DNA of 34,423 nt from contig JBGFRR010000134.1 of assembly GCA_041695045.1 (NCBI GenBank), forward strand, positions 1 to 34,423, read 5' to 3'. The stretch's first letter is position 1; each line of letters begins with the position of its first letter. The position numbers and the translations under genes were made by a program. Shown piece by piece: positions 14,040 to 23,100 of this stretch. Under the pieces are notes generated by a model that was given only the letters and a program-made list of their open reading frames with translations, was not told the DNA's origin and made no database searches. Origin of the DNA: JBGFRR01 sp041695045. Lineage in GTDB: Bacteria; Bacteroidota; Ignavibacteria; UBA10030.

Positions 14040-15278
14040 TCATGGGGTCTTGTTCCTTACATTTTTGGAGTGAATTGTCCCGATCCATCGGGGCAATTCA
14101 CGAGTAGCGTCCTGCGCGTGGCCCCGAACCCCGACATACGTCGTGGCACTTCGGGGCTTGTTTACGAAATGGTTGCGATAATCCTTCGTAAGGGCAAACC
14201 CCGCTGTAGGCGGGGAACGTTTAAGGGCAAGAGGCGCCGTCGCTTGAGGAAAAGGAATCGGAAGTGATTGTATTCGGAGCGTACAACTGCCTTGAACATA
14301 CGTCACAACATTGAACTTGAGGAGTCGTATCGGATCGTCGCACACCGCGCCCGCTCCGTTGACAAACCGAATTCCTTGCCGTTTGTACGTTTCATTCCGG
14401 TGGATGTGCCCGTGAAAGACATAACGAGCCTTAAGGGCATTGAAGAGTCGTAGAAGTTTTCTGCGCCTTTTCATCCGCATTGTTTTGTGTTCTATGATTC
14501 TCCACAGTGCGTTAGTTGAGGGGCCATCCGTTACTAAGTCATTGAAGTGATGATGAAGGGCAACGATGGGAATCAAGCCGCGAAGAAAAGGCGAGTTCAT
14601 AGCTTGGGAGATCCCCTCCCATTGGGCATTGTCGACGAGACCGTTGGAGCCGAGCGGGTTATCCCACGGTGACCACGGAGGAATCGAGTTGAGGCCGAGG
14701 AGGGCGAAGGGGCCGATCTGTTTCACAAAGGGAAACACACGTCCTGCCACGAGTGGTATGCATCCATCGAATGTCTCTGCAAATGCTTCGACAAAGAGAT
14801 TGAGATGCCTTGTGTAGTCAACGCTGCGGATGTAACGGGGAAAGCTCAGGACATCGACTGCGCGATGCGGCCCGCCGAAAATATCATGATTACCCGGGAC
14901 CACGGTTAGCTTCGAGCTGGAAAGAAATCCAAACCTCTCGAGGATTTCACGAGCCAGAAAATAGTCGTCTGGGTCTGCCGTACTCACGATATCCCCCGTA
15001 ATGAGAAGATGGTCACAACCCTGCTCCAGAATCGACCCGAGCAGCAACTTGAATGACTTACTGTGTTCGCGATAGTATTGGCGACTCAGATGGGGGTCGG
15101 AAATATGTACGAGCTTAAACGGCCTCAACGGATGGTAACGTATATCGTTCAATGATCCTTCAGCGGTGGGAGCGCGACCATGTGTCGAATGCGCGCCTGC
15201 TTGTCGAACAGGCATGCACGCAGGAGCGTCACGCAGTATGCAGTTGTCTGAACGATTGATGTTCTGTGATATCTTCAT
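14040..15278 (-). CDS. Calcineurin-like metallophosphoesterase
   Basis: From the ATG at 15278 the product is 412 residues; an upstream in-frame start at 15326 exists. The metal-binding set is complete: D-P-H in HISDPHLS, G-D in LITGDIVS, G-N-H-D in VVPGNHDIFG, H in ALHHHF and G-H-x-H in FHGHIH. The enzyme hydrolyses phosphomono- or diesters with a bimetal centre; related cytoplasmic enzymes include cyclic-nucleotide and DNA-related phosphodiesterases. The conserved domain spans roughly residues 60-340. The N-terminus (including a VRQAG stretch) and about 60 C-terminal residues fall on palindromic repeats (15193-15211 and 14071-14230), so both ends look extended by repeat-derived peptide. It is followed 13 bases later by the HAD phosphatase gene. 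Confidence 0.8.
   Translation of the reverse strand: MKISQNINRSDNCILRDAPACMPVRQAGAHSTHGRAPTAEGSLNDIRYHPLRPFKLVHISDPHLSRQYYREHSKSFKLLLGSILEQGCDHLLITGDIVSTADPDDYFLAREILERFGFLSSSKLTVVPGNHDIFGGPHRAVDVLSFPRYIRSVDYTRHLNLFVEAFAETFDGCIPLVAGRVFPFVKQIGPFALLGLNSIPPWSPWDNPLGSNGLVDNAQWEGISQAMNSPFLRGLIPIVALHHHFNDLVTDGPSTNALWRIIEHKTMRMKRRRKLLRLFNALKARYVFHGHIHRNETYKRQGIRFVNGAGAVCDDPIRLLKFNVVTYVQGSCTLRIQSLPIPFPQATAPLALKRSPPTAGFALTKDYRNHFVNKPRSATTYVGVRGHAQDATRELPRWIGTIHSKNVRNKTP
14071..14230. repeat. Cluster of three palindromes encoding the phosphoesterase C-terminal tail
   Basis: 14071-14100: TGAATTGTCCCGAT/ATCGGGGCAATTCA with one mismatch. 14121-14157: GCCCCGAA/TTCGGGGC. 14199-14215: CCCCGC/GCGGGG. The last is bracketed by a 9-bp direct repeat TAAGGGCAA at 14189-14197 and 14222-14230, exactly 33 bases apart, which keeps the reading frame. 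This looks like an insertion with target duplication. Confidence 0.7.
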
Positions 15279-15504
15279 GACTGAAACAACTTCCGATACC
15301 AGCCCATACGAGACGACGACACGCACAGGTCAGGGCTTGACCGGGCGATTCGCTCGCTCCTTCTATCTACTTGTAGGCACGCGGGTCGCCCTATCCTACA
15401 CTCCCCTTTTTTTGCATTCAAATATACGTTGCAGATGTTTTTAGGTTATTACTGTTTCATCAAGAGATGGTTGTATTTCTGTAAAGTCAAACAAGCGTAA
15501 ACCC

Positions 15505-15541
15505 CCGGGAAGCCAGAGAGGAATACAAACTGGATTCCCGG
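15505..15541. other. Hairpin in the long 15327-15950 intergenic region
   Basis: CCGGGAAGCCAG (15505-15516) and CTGGATTCCCGG (15530-15541) pair at 11 of 12 positions around a 13-base loop. There is no T-tract. Between 15327 and 15500 nothing else was recognised. Confidence 0.45.
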
Positions 15542-15628
15542 TGGGTGTGCCGCGCTGTTCTTTATCGTTTGTTAACACAAAGATGAAATTTCCGAAACTC
15601 ATCGTACTATCCTACAGCGTACCTTTAG

Positions 15629-15787
15629 AGGTGCGGTCGAAAACTTCTTTTTTCACCACGAAGTCGCTTTATCGAGCGTACGGTCGACGTTCACATCTGC
15701 AAGATACGTGAACAACTTGGCTCTCCTGTTGCCTTCATCGAAACGTTGAAAGGCGTCGGATACCGATTCCGCGTCGTAGCTGCATAA
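15629..15787 (+). pseudogene. Decayed C-terminus of an OmpR/PhoB-family response regulator
   Basis: From about 15674 the frame reads ERTVDVHICKIREQLGSPVAFIETLKGVGYRFRVVAA-stop. This is the end of the winged-helix DNA-binding domain of OmpR/PhoB regulators: R-T-V-D-V-H-I recognition helix, then the I-E-T-L-K-G-V-G-Y-R-F hairpin. Upstream the frame stops at 15626-15628 with no start, and the receiver domain and most of the effector domain are missing. It lies immediately before a Pho-box-like repeat and the TonB/phytase operon, so the lost gene may have been a local phosphate regulator. That link is inference. Confidence 0.75.
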
Positions 15788-15795
15788 ACCGCCTT

Positions 15796-15824
15796 CTTCA
15801 TCAAATCTTCATCTCACCATAATC
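15796..15824 (+). promoter_or_regulatory. Pho-box-like direct repeats upstream of the TonB/phytase operon
   Basis: CTTCATC-AAAT-CTTCATC-TCAC-CATAATC: two identical 7-mers and one degenerate copy, each separated by 4 bases, i.e. an 11-bp period. This is the layout of PhoB operators (7+4+7, core TCAT). It lies about 127 bases before the receptor ATG. A TATGTT at 15844-15849 could serve as the -10. Only architecture and core match; the sequence differs from the E. coli consensus. Confidence 0.4.
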
Positions 15825-15950
15825 ATCATCTAACGGTGAATCTGTATGTTGTGCCGTGCTTTGCAGATTTGTAGAATGCTTTTGCTGCAATAAAAAATCC
15901 CCCAGAGTACGAATGGACCTTACCATCCTCACAGAAAGGAGATTTTTTCC

Positions 15951-18740
15951 ATGAGATTACGTATCCAATTGATAGCCGCGTTCTTTTTGTTTTCAACAAC
16001 GATGGCGTATGCTCAAACCGGCACTATTACGGGCAGAGTAACGAACAAGCACGGATTCGCGCTGCCGTCGGCAAACATTTACATTGCTTCCCTTCAAATT
16101 GGCGTAGCGGCAGACCTCAACGGCTCGTATATGCTTGTGCGCGTTCCCGCTGGCGAGCATCAACTTATAGTTTCCCACCTCGGTTATGTGAAGGTCGCCC
16201 GCACCATCACAGTGCGAGAGGGTGAAACGACCGTGCTGAATGTGGAGCTCGAACCGGGAGTTATTGAGGGAGAAGAAGTTGTTGTCTTGGCAGAATACCT
16301 TGAAGGGCAGGCGAGAAGTTTTAGTCAACAGAGGGAAAACGTCAACGTAACAAACATCATTTCTTCGGATCAAATTGGTCGTTTCCCTGATGCCAACATT
16401 GGTGAAGCCTTGAAGCGCATTCCCTCAATCACCGTCAACTATGATCAAGGAGAGGCACGATTTGTGAATATCCGTGGCACGGCGCCCGAGTTAAATTCAA
16501 TCATGATCAATGGTGAGCGAATGCCCTCCGCAGAGGCGGAGCGGCGAGCCGTTCAGGTGGATCTGGTTCCGGCAGATATGATCGCCGCGATTGAAGTTCA
16601 TAAAGCTGTTCTCCCGGACATGGACGGTGACGCTATCGGCGGTGCGGTGAACCTTATCACGCGCGCAGTTCCACGAGGCACGCGCCTGACGGCTACACTC
16701 GGAAGCGGTTATAATGCCCTGACCGGTATGCCCATCTGGAACGGCAACATTGTCCTTGGCCAACGGTTCGCGGAGGACAAACTCGGGGTCATCATTAGTG
16801 GTTCGGTGCAAGACCATCGGCTCGGCTCCGACAATGCCGAAGGGGTCTGGACTCAAAATGATTCAACGGGTCATATCTATGTCGAAGAATGGGACGTGCG
16901 GAAGTACGATATCCGACGCTTGCGGCGCAGTCTCTCTGCGGCCCTTGATTATATGCTGGGGGAACACACTACACTGTTCGTCAGGGGGATGTACAACCAT
17001 CGGGACGACTGGGAAAATCGTTATCGGCTACGCTTTATCTTGAAGGAGCCGAATGCCCAGGGGATCTCCAACAGCACGGAAATCAGAAGACAGACAAAAG
17101 GGGGTGTGGATAACGATAGGGTTCGATTGACACGCCTCGAAGACCAGCGAACCCAAAGCTTCTCGATTGCCGGCCAACACCTTGTCGGCGGGTTTGTAAA
17201 GACCGACTGGCGCGTTTCTTACGCGAAAGCTTCTGAGGAGCGTCCGAATGAGCGATATCTCCAATACAGGAGGCGCATCTCCGGTTCGCCGGGTTTACAA
17301 GTTCGGGTGGACCTTTCCAATCCCCGCACGCCCTACTTTACTCCGGTCCATCCAACCCAAGTGGAAAACCCAACCTTTACATTTCATCAGCTGTTTGAAG
17401 AGTTCCAATACACTGAGGAAGAAGATTTCGGTGCGCGTCTGAACTTCGAGATTCCGTTCTCTTCCGATGTCGAATACAGCAACAGCATAAAGGCTGGATT
17501 CAGCCACAAACGGAAGGAGAAGAACCGCGAGAACACGTTCTACCGATATACCCCGACTACTGCTGCAAACATGGCCAATCTCGGTCTGGTGGGGACGAGC
17601 GACTACGGCGACCCAAACTACCTTGCGGGAAATTACATGATTGGACACTTTCCCACGAGAGAGTTTCTTGGAAGGCTCAACCTCTCCAATCCTGCTCTCT
17701 TTAACGGTTCGTCCGTACTTGAGGAAACAGCGGGGAATTTCGATGCGACCGAAACAGTTACAGCGGGTTATGTGATGCTCACACAATCACTCGGCCCTAC
17801 CTTGCAAATCATCGGGGGCCTGCGCATTGAACGTACGGCCCTGAAGAATTCGGGATTGGAGTATGATGATCTCAATGGTACGGTGAGACCGATTTCCGGC
17901 GAGGGTGACTATTTGAACGTTTTGCCAGGGATCCACCTGCGATACGAGCTTGATGAGCTTACACTGCTACGCGCCGCGTGGACGAACACCATCGCCCGGC
18001 CTCGTTACTTTGATTTGGTCGGATACCGCCAGGTCTTCCAGTCGGACGACGAACTCTACATTGGAAATCCTTCACTGCAACCAACGGCCTCCATGAATAT
18101 GGACCTTATGGCCGAGCATTACTTTGCCAATATTGGTATCCTCTCCGGCGGCGTATTCTACAAAGCTATCGATAAATTCATCTATGGTAGTAAGCATAGC
18201 AATTATACCGACCCTGTCTCAGGCAAGACTTTTGGCCGGATGTTTCAACCCAGAAATGGGCGGAAAGCGACCCTCTACGGCTTCGAAGCAACAGTCCAAC
18301 GCCAGCTTGAATTCCTACCCTCGTTTCTATCCAATCTCAATCTTTATGCCAACTATACCTACACCTTTTCCAAAACGGACAGGCCGGATGACCCGGCACT
18401 CGGGACGATCAAACTCCCAGGTACGGCAGAGCATGTCCTGAATACCTCGCTTACCTACAGCGCGCCGGGACTTACGCTCGGACTTGCTTTTAATTACTCC
18501 AGTCCATACCTCGATGCCGATGAGCTTGATCTGACGCCGAAACTGGAACGCTATTATGATGCCGTAACGAGGTTGGACTTCAATGGTTCAGTTGCCATTA
18601 CGCCGCAGATCCGCTTCTTCGTCGAGGCAAGCAATCTCCTCAATCAACCCTTGAGGTATTACGCAGGGGTGAGCGAGCGGACCTACCAAGCTGAGTTCTA
18701 CGATGTCCGCTACATTGCAGGGCTAAAGTTCGATATGTAA
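15951..18740 (+). CDS. TonB-dependent outer-membrane receptor with N-terminal carboxypeptidase-regulatory-like domain
   Basis: 929 residues, with AAAGGAG upstream and a signal peptide (residues 1-22, ending AYAQT). Residues 24-105 form a CarboxypepD_reg-like beta-sandwich (ITGRVTNKHGFALPSANIYI...LNGSYMLVRVPAGEHQLIVSHLGY). The plug follows at about 125-240 (ENVNVTNIISSDQIGRFPDANIGEALKRIPSI...VNIRGTAPELNSIMINGERMPS...GGAVNLITR). The rest is a 22-stranded barrel with a terminal strand ending GLKFDM. Such receptors import scarce ligands using TonB energy. The gene is 72 bases before a beta-propeller phytase-like gene, a pairing known from other Gram-negative bacteria and suggestive of phytate or inositol-phosphate uptake. 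It is preceded by a Pho-box-like site. Confidence 0.9.
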   Translation: MRLRIQLIAAFFLFSTTMAYAQTGTITGRVTNKHGFALPSANIYIASLQIGVAADLNGSYMLVRVPAGEHQLIVSHLGYVKVARTITVREGETTVLNVELEPGVIEGEEVVVLAEYLEGQARSFSQQRENVNVTNIISSDQIGRFPDANIGEALKRIPSITVNYDQGEARFVNIRGTAPELNSIMINGERMPSAEAERRAVQVDLVPADMIAAIEVHKAVLPDMDGDAIGGAVNLITRAVPRGTRLTATLGSGYNALTGMPIWNGNIVLGQRFAEDKLGVIISGSVQDHRLGSDNAEGVWTQNDSTGHIYVEEWDVRKYDIRRLRRSLSAALDYMLGEHTTLFVRGMYNHRDDWENRYRLRFILKEPNAQGISNSTEIRRQTKGGVDNDRVRLTRLEDQRTQSFSIAGQHLVGGFVKTDWRVSYAKASEERPNERYLQYRRRISGSPGLQVRVDLSNPRTPYFTPVHPTQVENPTFTFHQLFEEFQYTEEEDFGARLNFEIPFSSDVEYSNSIKAGFSHKRKEKNRENTFYRYTPTTAANMANLGLVGTSDYGDPNYLAGNYMIGHFPTREFLGRLNLSNPALFNGSSVLEETAGNFDATETVTAGYVMLTQSLGPTLQIIGGLRIERTALKNSGLEYDDLNGTVRPISGEGDYLNVLPGIHLRYELDELTLLRAAWTNTIARPRYFDLVGYRQVFQSDDELYIGNPSLQPTASMNMDLMAEHYFANIGILSGGVFYKAIDKFIYGSKHSNYTDPVSGKTFGRMFQPRNGRKATLYGFEATVQRQLEFLPSFLSNLNLYANYTYTFSKTDRPDDPALGTIKLPGTAEHVLNTSLTYSAPGLTLGLAFNYSSPYLDADELDLTPKLERYYDAVTRLDFNGSVAITPQIRFFVEASNLLNQPLRYYAGVSERTYQAEFYDVRYIAGLKFDM

Positions 18741-18812
18741 GGTCGCAACTCTCACCCTCTTCGGGCGGACGTTCCAACATCCGCAAAGCGAATCTCGAAC
18801 AAAGGACAATCG

Positions 18813-19895
18813 ATGAGAATAACCACTCCGCCGATAGTATTTCTCTTGCTTCTCGTTCTGCTTGCGATCGGGTGCGTTGAGCAAAAAAGCGGGGACACAA
18901 AGCGTACAGCGACAAAGAACGTCACTCTTTCTGAAAGCTTTGTCACAGATACCACGAGAGCCGAGAACATTGATTCTCCTGCTTATTGGACCGACGGGAA
19001 GACCATCCACTGGGTTATAGCAACGGCAAAGGCGACGGATCGGCTGATGGTGTACGATGCCGGCACCGGCGCTTTTCTTAAGCACGTAGGGACAAAAGGA
19101 AACGCTCCACGCCAATTTCGATACCCGAACGGCGTTGCTGTTGTTGATGACTTCCTGATTATCGTAGAGCGCGATAATCATCGCGTACAGCTTTTCCATC
19201 TGCCGGAATTTACACCGTTGGGGTTTATCGGAGCGGATGAATTAAGAAGGCCGTATGGCGTAGCGGTGTTCAGGGGAAACGGCTTTTTCTACACTCTGTA
19301 TGTGACGGATAATTACGGAACGGATGGCGAAAGCGTTCCTCCGGATTCACTTCTCGGTGAGCGGGTAAAGCAATACTCTTTCACCGTTGCCGCCGGTCGT
19401 CTGCAGAGTAAGTTCGTACGGGCGTTCGGCGAAGTTACGGGAGGAGGCGTGCTTCGAGATGTGGAATCTATCTACGTAGATCCTGAAAACAACACCCTCC
19501 TCATTGCCGAAGAGGATGCGAGGATCCGGAACGTCAAAGTATACACCCTCGACGGGAACTTCACCGGCAAAACGATCGGCGACGGCGTCATCGAACATGA
19601 AGCAGAAGGAATCGCACTGTACAGGTGTAATGACACGGAAGGATACTGGGTTCTCACCGACCAGTCAATGAGTGCCAACAGGTTTCATCTCTATGGGAGA
19701 ACAACCTTCACCTATCTTGGCAGTTTTGCGGGAAAGGTTACTCTGAACACAGATGGCATTTGGCTTGTGCAACAACCCGTCGGATCTTTTGAACAAGGGG
19801 TGTTCTACGCTGTCCACAATGATCAAGCCGTTGCCGCATTTTCCTGGCAATCGATAGCTGATTCATTGTCGCTGCGCCATGATTGCGGACGTTGA
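18813..19895 (+). CDS. Beta-propeller phytase-like lipoprotein
   Basis: 360 residues; AAAGGA lies 7 bases before the ATG. The signal peptide ends in lipobox LLAIGC (Cys 21), so it is probably anchored in the envelope. The mature protein opens with DSPAYW, the hallmark of alkaline (beta-propeller) phytases. It continues with the blade signatures TDRLMVYDAGTG, RPYGVAVF...LYVTDNYG, RVKQYSF, FVRAFGE and YVDPENNTLLIAEEDARI, matching the calcium-dependent propeller that binds inositol phosphates. These enzymes release phosphate from phytate. Not every calcium-binding acidic residue can be checked by eye, so a related phosphoesterase or NHL-type propeller remains possible. It lies downstream of the TonB receptor in a probable operon. 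Confidence 0.7.
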   Translation: MRITTPPIVFLLLLVLLAIGCVEQKSGDTKRTATKNVTLSESFVTDTTRAENIDSPAYWTDGKTIHWVIATAKATDRLMVYDAGTGAFLKHVGTKGNAPRQFRYPNGVAVVDDFLIIVERDNHRVQLFHLPEFTPLGFIGADELRRPYGVAVFRGNGFFYTLYVTDNYGTDGESVPPDSLLGERVKQYSFTVAAGRLQSKFVRAFGEVTGGGVLRDVESIYVDPENNTLLIAEEDARIRNVKVYTLDGNFTGKTIGDGVIEHEAEGIALYRCNDTEGYWVLTDQSMSANRFHLYGRTTFTYLGSFAGKVTLNTDGIWLVQQPVGSFEQGVFYAVHNDQAVAAFSWQSIADSLSLRHDCGR

Positions 19896-20103
19896 ACCAA
19901 GCTGAGCGAACAACGGCGACGCGATGGTAAGACCTGTTGCCTCAAAATACAATGTCACCCTGGGGATTGAGGGTTCAGGGGTCTTTTTGAGTTGTACTGA
20001 GGTAGGGGTTGCATCCTTGAATCCGATAGTAGGAGGCGAACAAAGCGGCTGACTCAGAAGTAACTGCCGTAGTTCTCCCCTTTACTTGAGGGAGTACAAC
20101 CGC

Positions 20104-20128
20104 GAAGGGCGGCCATTTGCCGCCCTTC
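20104..20128. terminator. Strong hairpin between convergent genes
   Basis: GAAGGGCGGC (20104-20113) and GCCGCCCTTC (20119-20128) form a perfect 10-bp stem with a 5-base loop. It sits between the phytase-like gene (plus) and the tricorn-like gene (minus). No T-run follows on either strand, so termination efficiency is uncertain. The remainder of 19896-20159 shows nothing recognisable. Confidence 0.5.
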
Positions 20129-20159
20129 GGTATTGATGACATCACTGCCACGCCTGCGC

Positions 20160-23100
20160 CTACTGCCGCTTGTCGGGATAGGGCGGAGGTGGCGGAAGCT
20201 TTGTCTGCACTTTCTTCATCTCCTCCTTGATCACCTCAATGGCCTTGTTGAGTTGCTCGTCCTCCCCCGCAAATTCCTTCGCCGGGTCGTTGTCGACCTC
20301 AATGTCGGGGTCGACACCGTATCCCTCCATCACCCATTCTTTCCCTTCGATATCGTAGCGCGAGAATTCCGGCCGGTTGAGATATCCACCGTCGAGCAAC
20401 GGGAGCGTGCCGCGAATGCCGACGACCCCTCCCCATGAACGCTTCCCAATAACCGGCCCAAGTTTGTACTCCTTGAACCGATAGGCAACAATATCGCCAT
20501 CCGATGCCGAGAACTCATCGAGCAACATGACCTTCGGCCCGAGGACGGTGCCGCTGGGGTTAACGCTCGGGGCGGTGTTGCGCGCGATATCGACGAGCAC
20601 GATCTCACGGCGCAGGCGTTCGATGATGTGAGGAGACACATTGCCGCCGCCGTTGCCGCGCACGTCGATGATCAGTCCTTCTCTACCGAGCTGGGGGTAA
20701 TAGTACTTCACGAACTCGTTCAGGCCGGGCATTCCCATGTCCGGAATGTGCACGTAGCCGATGCGGCCGTCGGTGGCCTTCGAGACCTTCTCGATGTTCT
20801 CTTGCACCCAGTTAAAGTACCGTAGTTGCTGCTCGCTCTCGATTGGAACGACGACCGTCTCCCAGCTTCCCTGCTCACGCGGCTGGCTGTTGAGTTTCAA
20901 CTTCACCTGCTTCCCAGCTGTGTTGACGAGGTGCTCGAAGACGTTCGTCATTGTATTCGTCGGCCTGCCGTCCACGGCGAGGATGTAGTCCCCCTCGTTC
21001 GCCACAACGCCGATGTCCGTCAAGGGTGAGCGAAGTGCAGGGTCCCAATTCTGGCCTTTGAGAATCGTACCGACCCTGTAATACTTCGACGCTGCATCCC
21101 GTACCAGATTCGCCCCGAGATGGCCAAGCTTAATGCGCTCGGGCCGCGGCATATCTCCACCCCCGACGTAGGCATGGCCGGCGTTCAGCTCACTCACCAT
21201 TTCTCCGATGATGTACGTGAGGTCAGCGCGATGGTTTACATGGGCGAGGAGCGGCGCGTACCGCGCGCGCATGGCGGGCCAGTCGACGCCGTGCATATTG
21301 GGGTCGTAGAAAAAGTCACGCATCTGCCGCCAGCTTTCATGGTAGATCTGCTTCCACTCGGCCTGGCGATCGAGATTAACCGTGAGGTCGGAGAGATTGA
21401 GCCGTTCTTTGATGTCGATCTTCGCCGTCGGCAGGTCGATGATGGCGTAGGTGTTTTCCTGTCGGACGAGCATTTTCTTTCCATCGGCGGAGATTTCATA
21501 GCCGTTGAATTCCCCCAGCTCCGTCTCCTTCTGCTTGTCCAACTCGTAGAGGAACAGCTTCGCCTTCTGGTCGCGCAGGCCCTGGCGGATGTAGTAGAGC
21601 TTGTCGCCGACGGAACTGAGCGAGCGGTAGTTGGCTGGTGTTATCGGCAGAACGGCAATCCTCGTCTGAATTCCGTCGACGTCGATACGCACTGTCGTGG
21701 CTTCCCCTTCTTTCTTCGCGTCTCTGGAAGTCGCTACTGACGGTGGCGCCGTCATTACCTCATCACTCTTCGGTTCAAACGGAGACTTCACGTCTTTGCG
21801 GAGTGTAACCAGGTAGATCCGCGCCATGTCGATGTACGCATGGTTCCATTCGATCTGGCTATAGGTGGGAGAGAACGAGCGGTTGGAAACAAAGAACAGA
21901 TACTTTCCGTCGCTGCTGAAGGTAGGGGCGTACGACGAGAACCATCCGTCTGTCACCGGGATCGTCTGTTTAGAATCAAGCGAGTAGAGATAGACCTTCG
22001 TCATCGCGCGTTCTTCCGGACGTGCATAGGCGATCCATCGGCTGTCCGGCGACCAGGCGTATTGTGTAATCTCGAAGGCTGTTGCGCTGGCGACTTCCGT
22101 GATGCGCTTTGTGCCGACGTCGATGACGTGCAGTCGTTGAAGGCGGTCGGACCACAGGAGCTTCTTGCTATCGGGCGACCAGAGCGGCTGATACTTGTAA
22201 TTGCTACTGCCGCTGGTGAGCCGTATAGAAAGGCCGCTCCCGTTTTGCGGCGTAATGTAAAGCTCATCCTCGCCTGTCGCATCGGAGATGTAGGAAATCC
22301 ATTTGCCGTCGGGCGACCAATTGGCGTTGCGTTCGTGAACGCCGGGGGTTTGCGTCAGGTTGCGCGTGTTGCCGTGCTTTGCCGGCACGGTAAAGATATC
22401 GCCCCGTGCGCCGAAGACGGCGCGGTTGCCGTCGGGAGAGATGTCGTAGTTGGTGATGTTCTTGCTGACATCCGTGAGTCCGCCCCGGCCGGTATTGGAG
22501 TCCTCATTGATATGCACCGTGACCTTGGTGGTTGTGCCGGTGGCAAGGTCGTAGCGATACAGAAATCCTCCGTTCTCAAACACGATGGCGTCGTTGCCGA
22601 GTGAGGGGAATTTCACGTCGTAATCGGCAAACGTTGTTAGCGCTCGGGTCTGTTCCGTCGTCAGGTCGTAGGCATAGAGATTCATCCGTCTGTTTTCATC
22701 GCGATCGGAGAGGAAGTAGATCGTATCGCCGTGCCACATCGGGATGATGTCCTGTGCGGGGTTGTTCGTAATGTTGACTGTTTGTCTCGTTTCAAAGTTG
22801 TAAATCCAGATATCGTCTGCCTGGCCACCGCGGTAACGTTTCCACGTTCGGAATTCACGGAAGACGCGGTTGTAGGCGAGCTTCTTTCCGTCCGGCGAGA
22901 AGGAGCCGAAGCCGCCGCGGGGGAGCGGGAGTTGTTCTGGCTTCGTGCCGTCCACCGTCACGAAGAAGAGCCGCCCCTTGAAGGGGTTGGCGTCGTGCAT
23001 GCGGGAACGAAACAGAATGGTGCGGTGGTCCTTCCATGTCATGACGATGTTGTTGGGACCCATGCGGTCGGAGACATCGTCGCGGTCAATCGTCGTAGTG

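Noticed and set aside
16526..16541. CTCCGC/GCGGAG palindrome in the TonB receptor as an inserted element
   Set aside because: The residues it encodes (MPSAEAERRAV) fit the normal plug-domain sequence of this receptor family, so an insertion is not needed.
21840..22604. 254-codon plus-strand open frame opposite the tricorn-like gene
   Set aside because: It is the mirror of conserved propeller blades of the protease. It has no ribosome-binding site and no recognisable protein.
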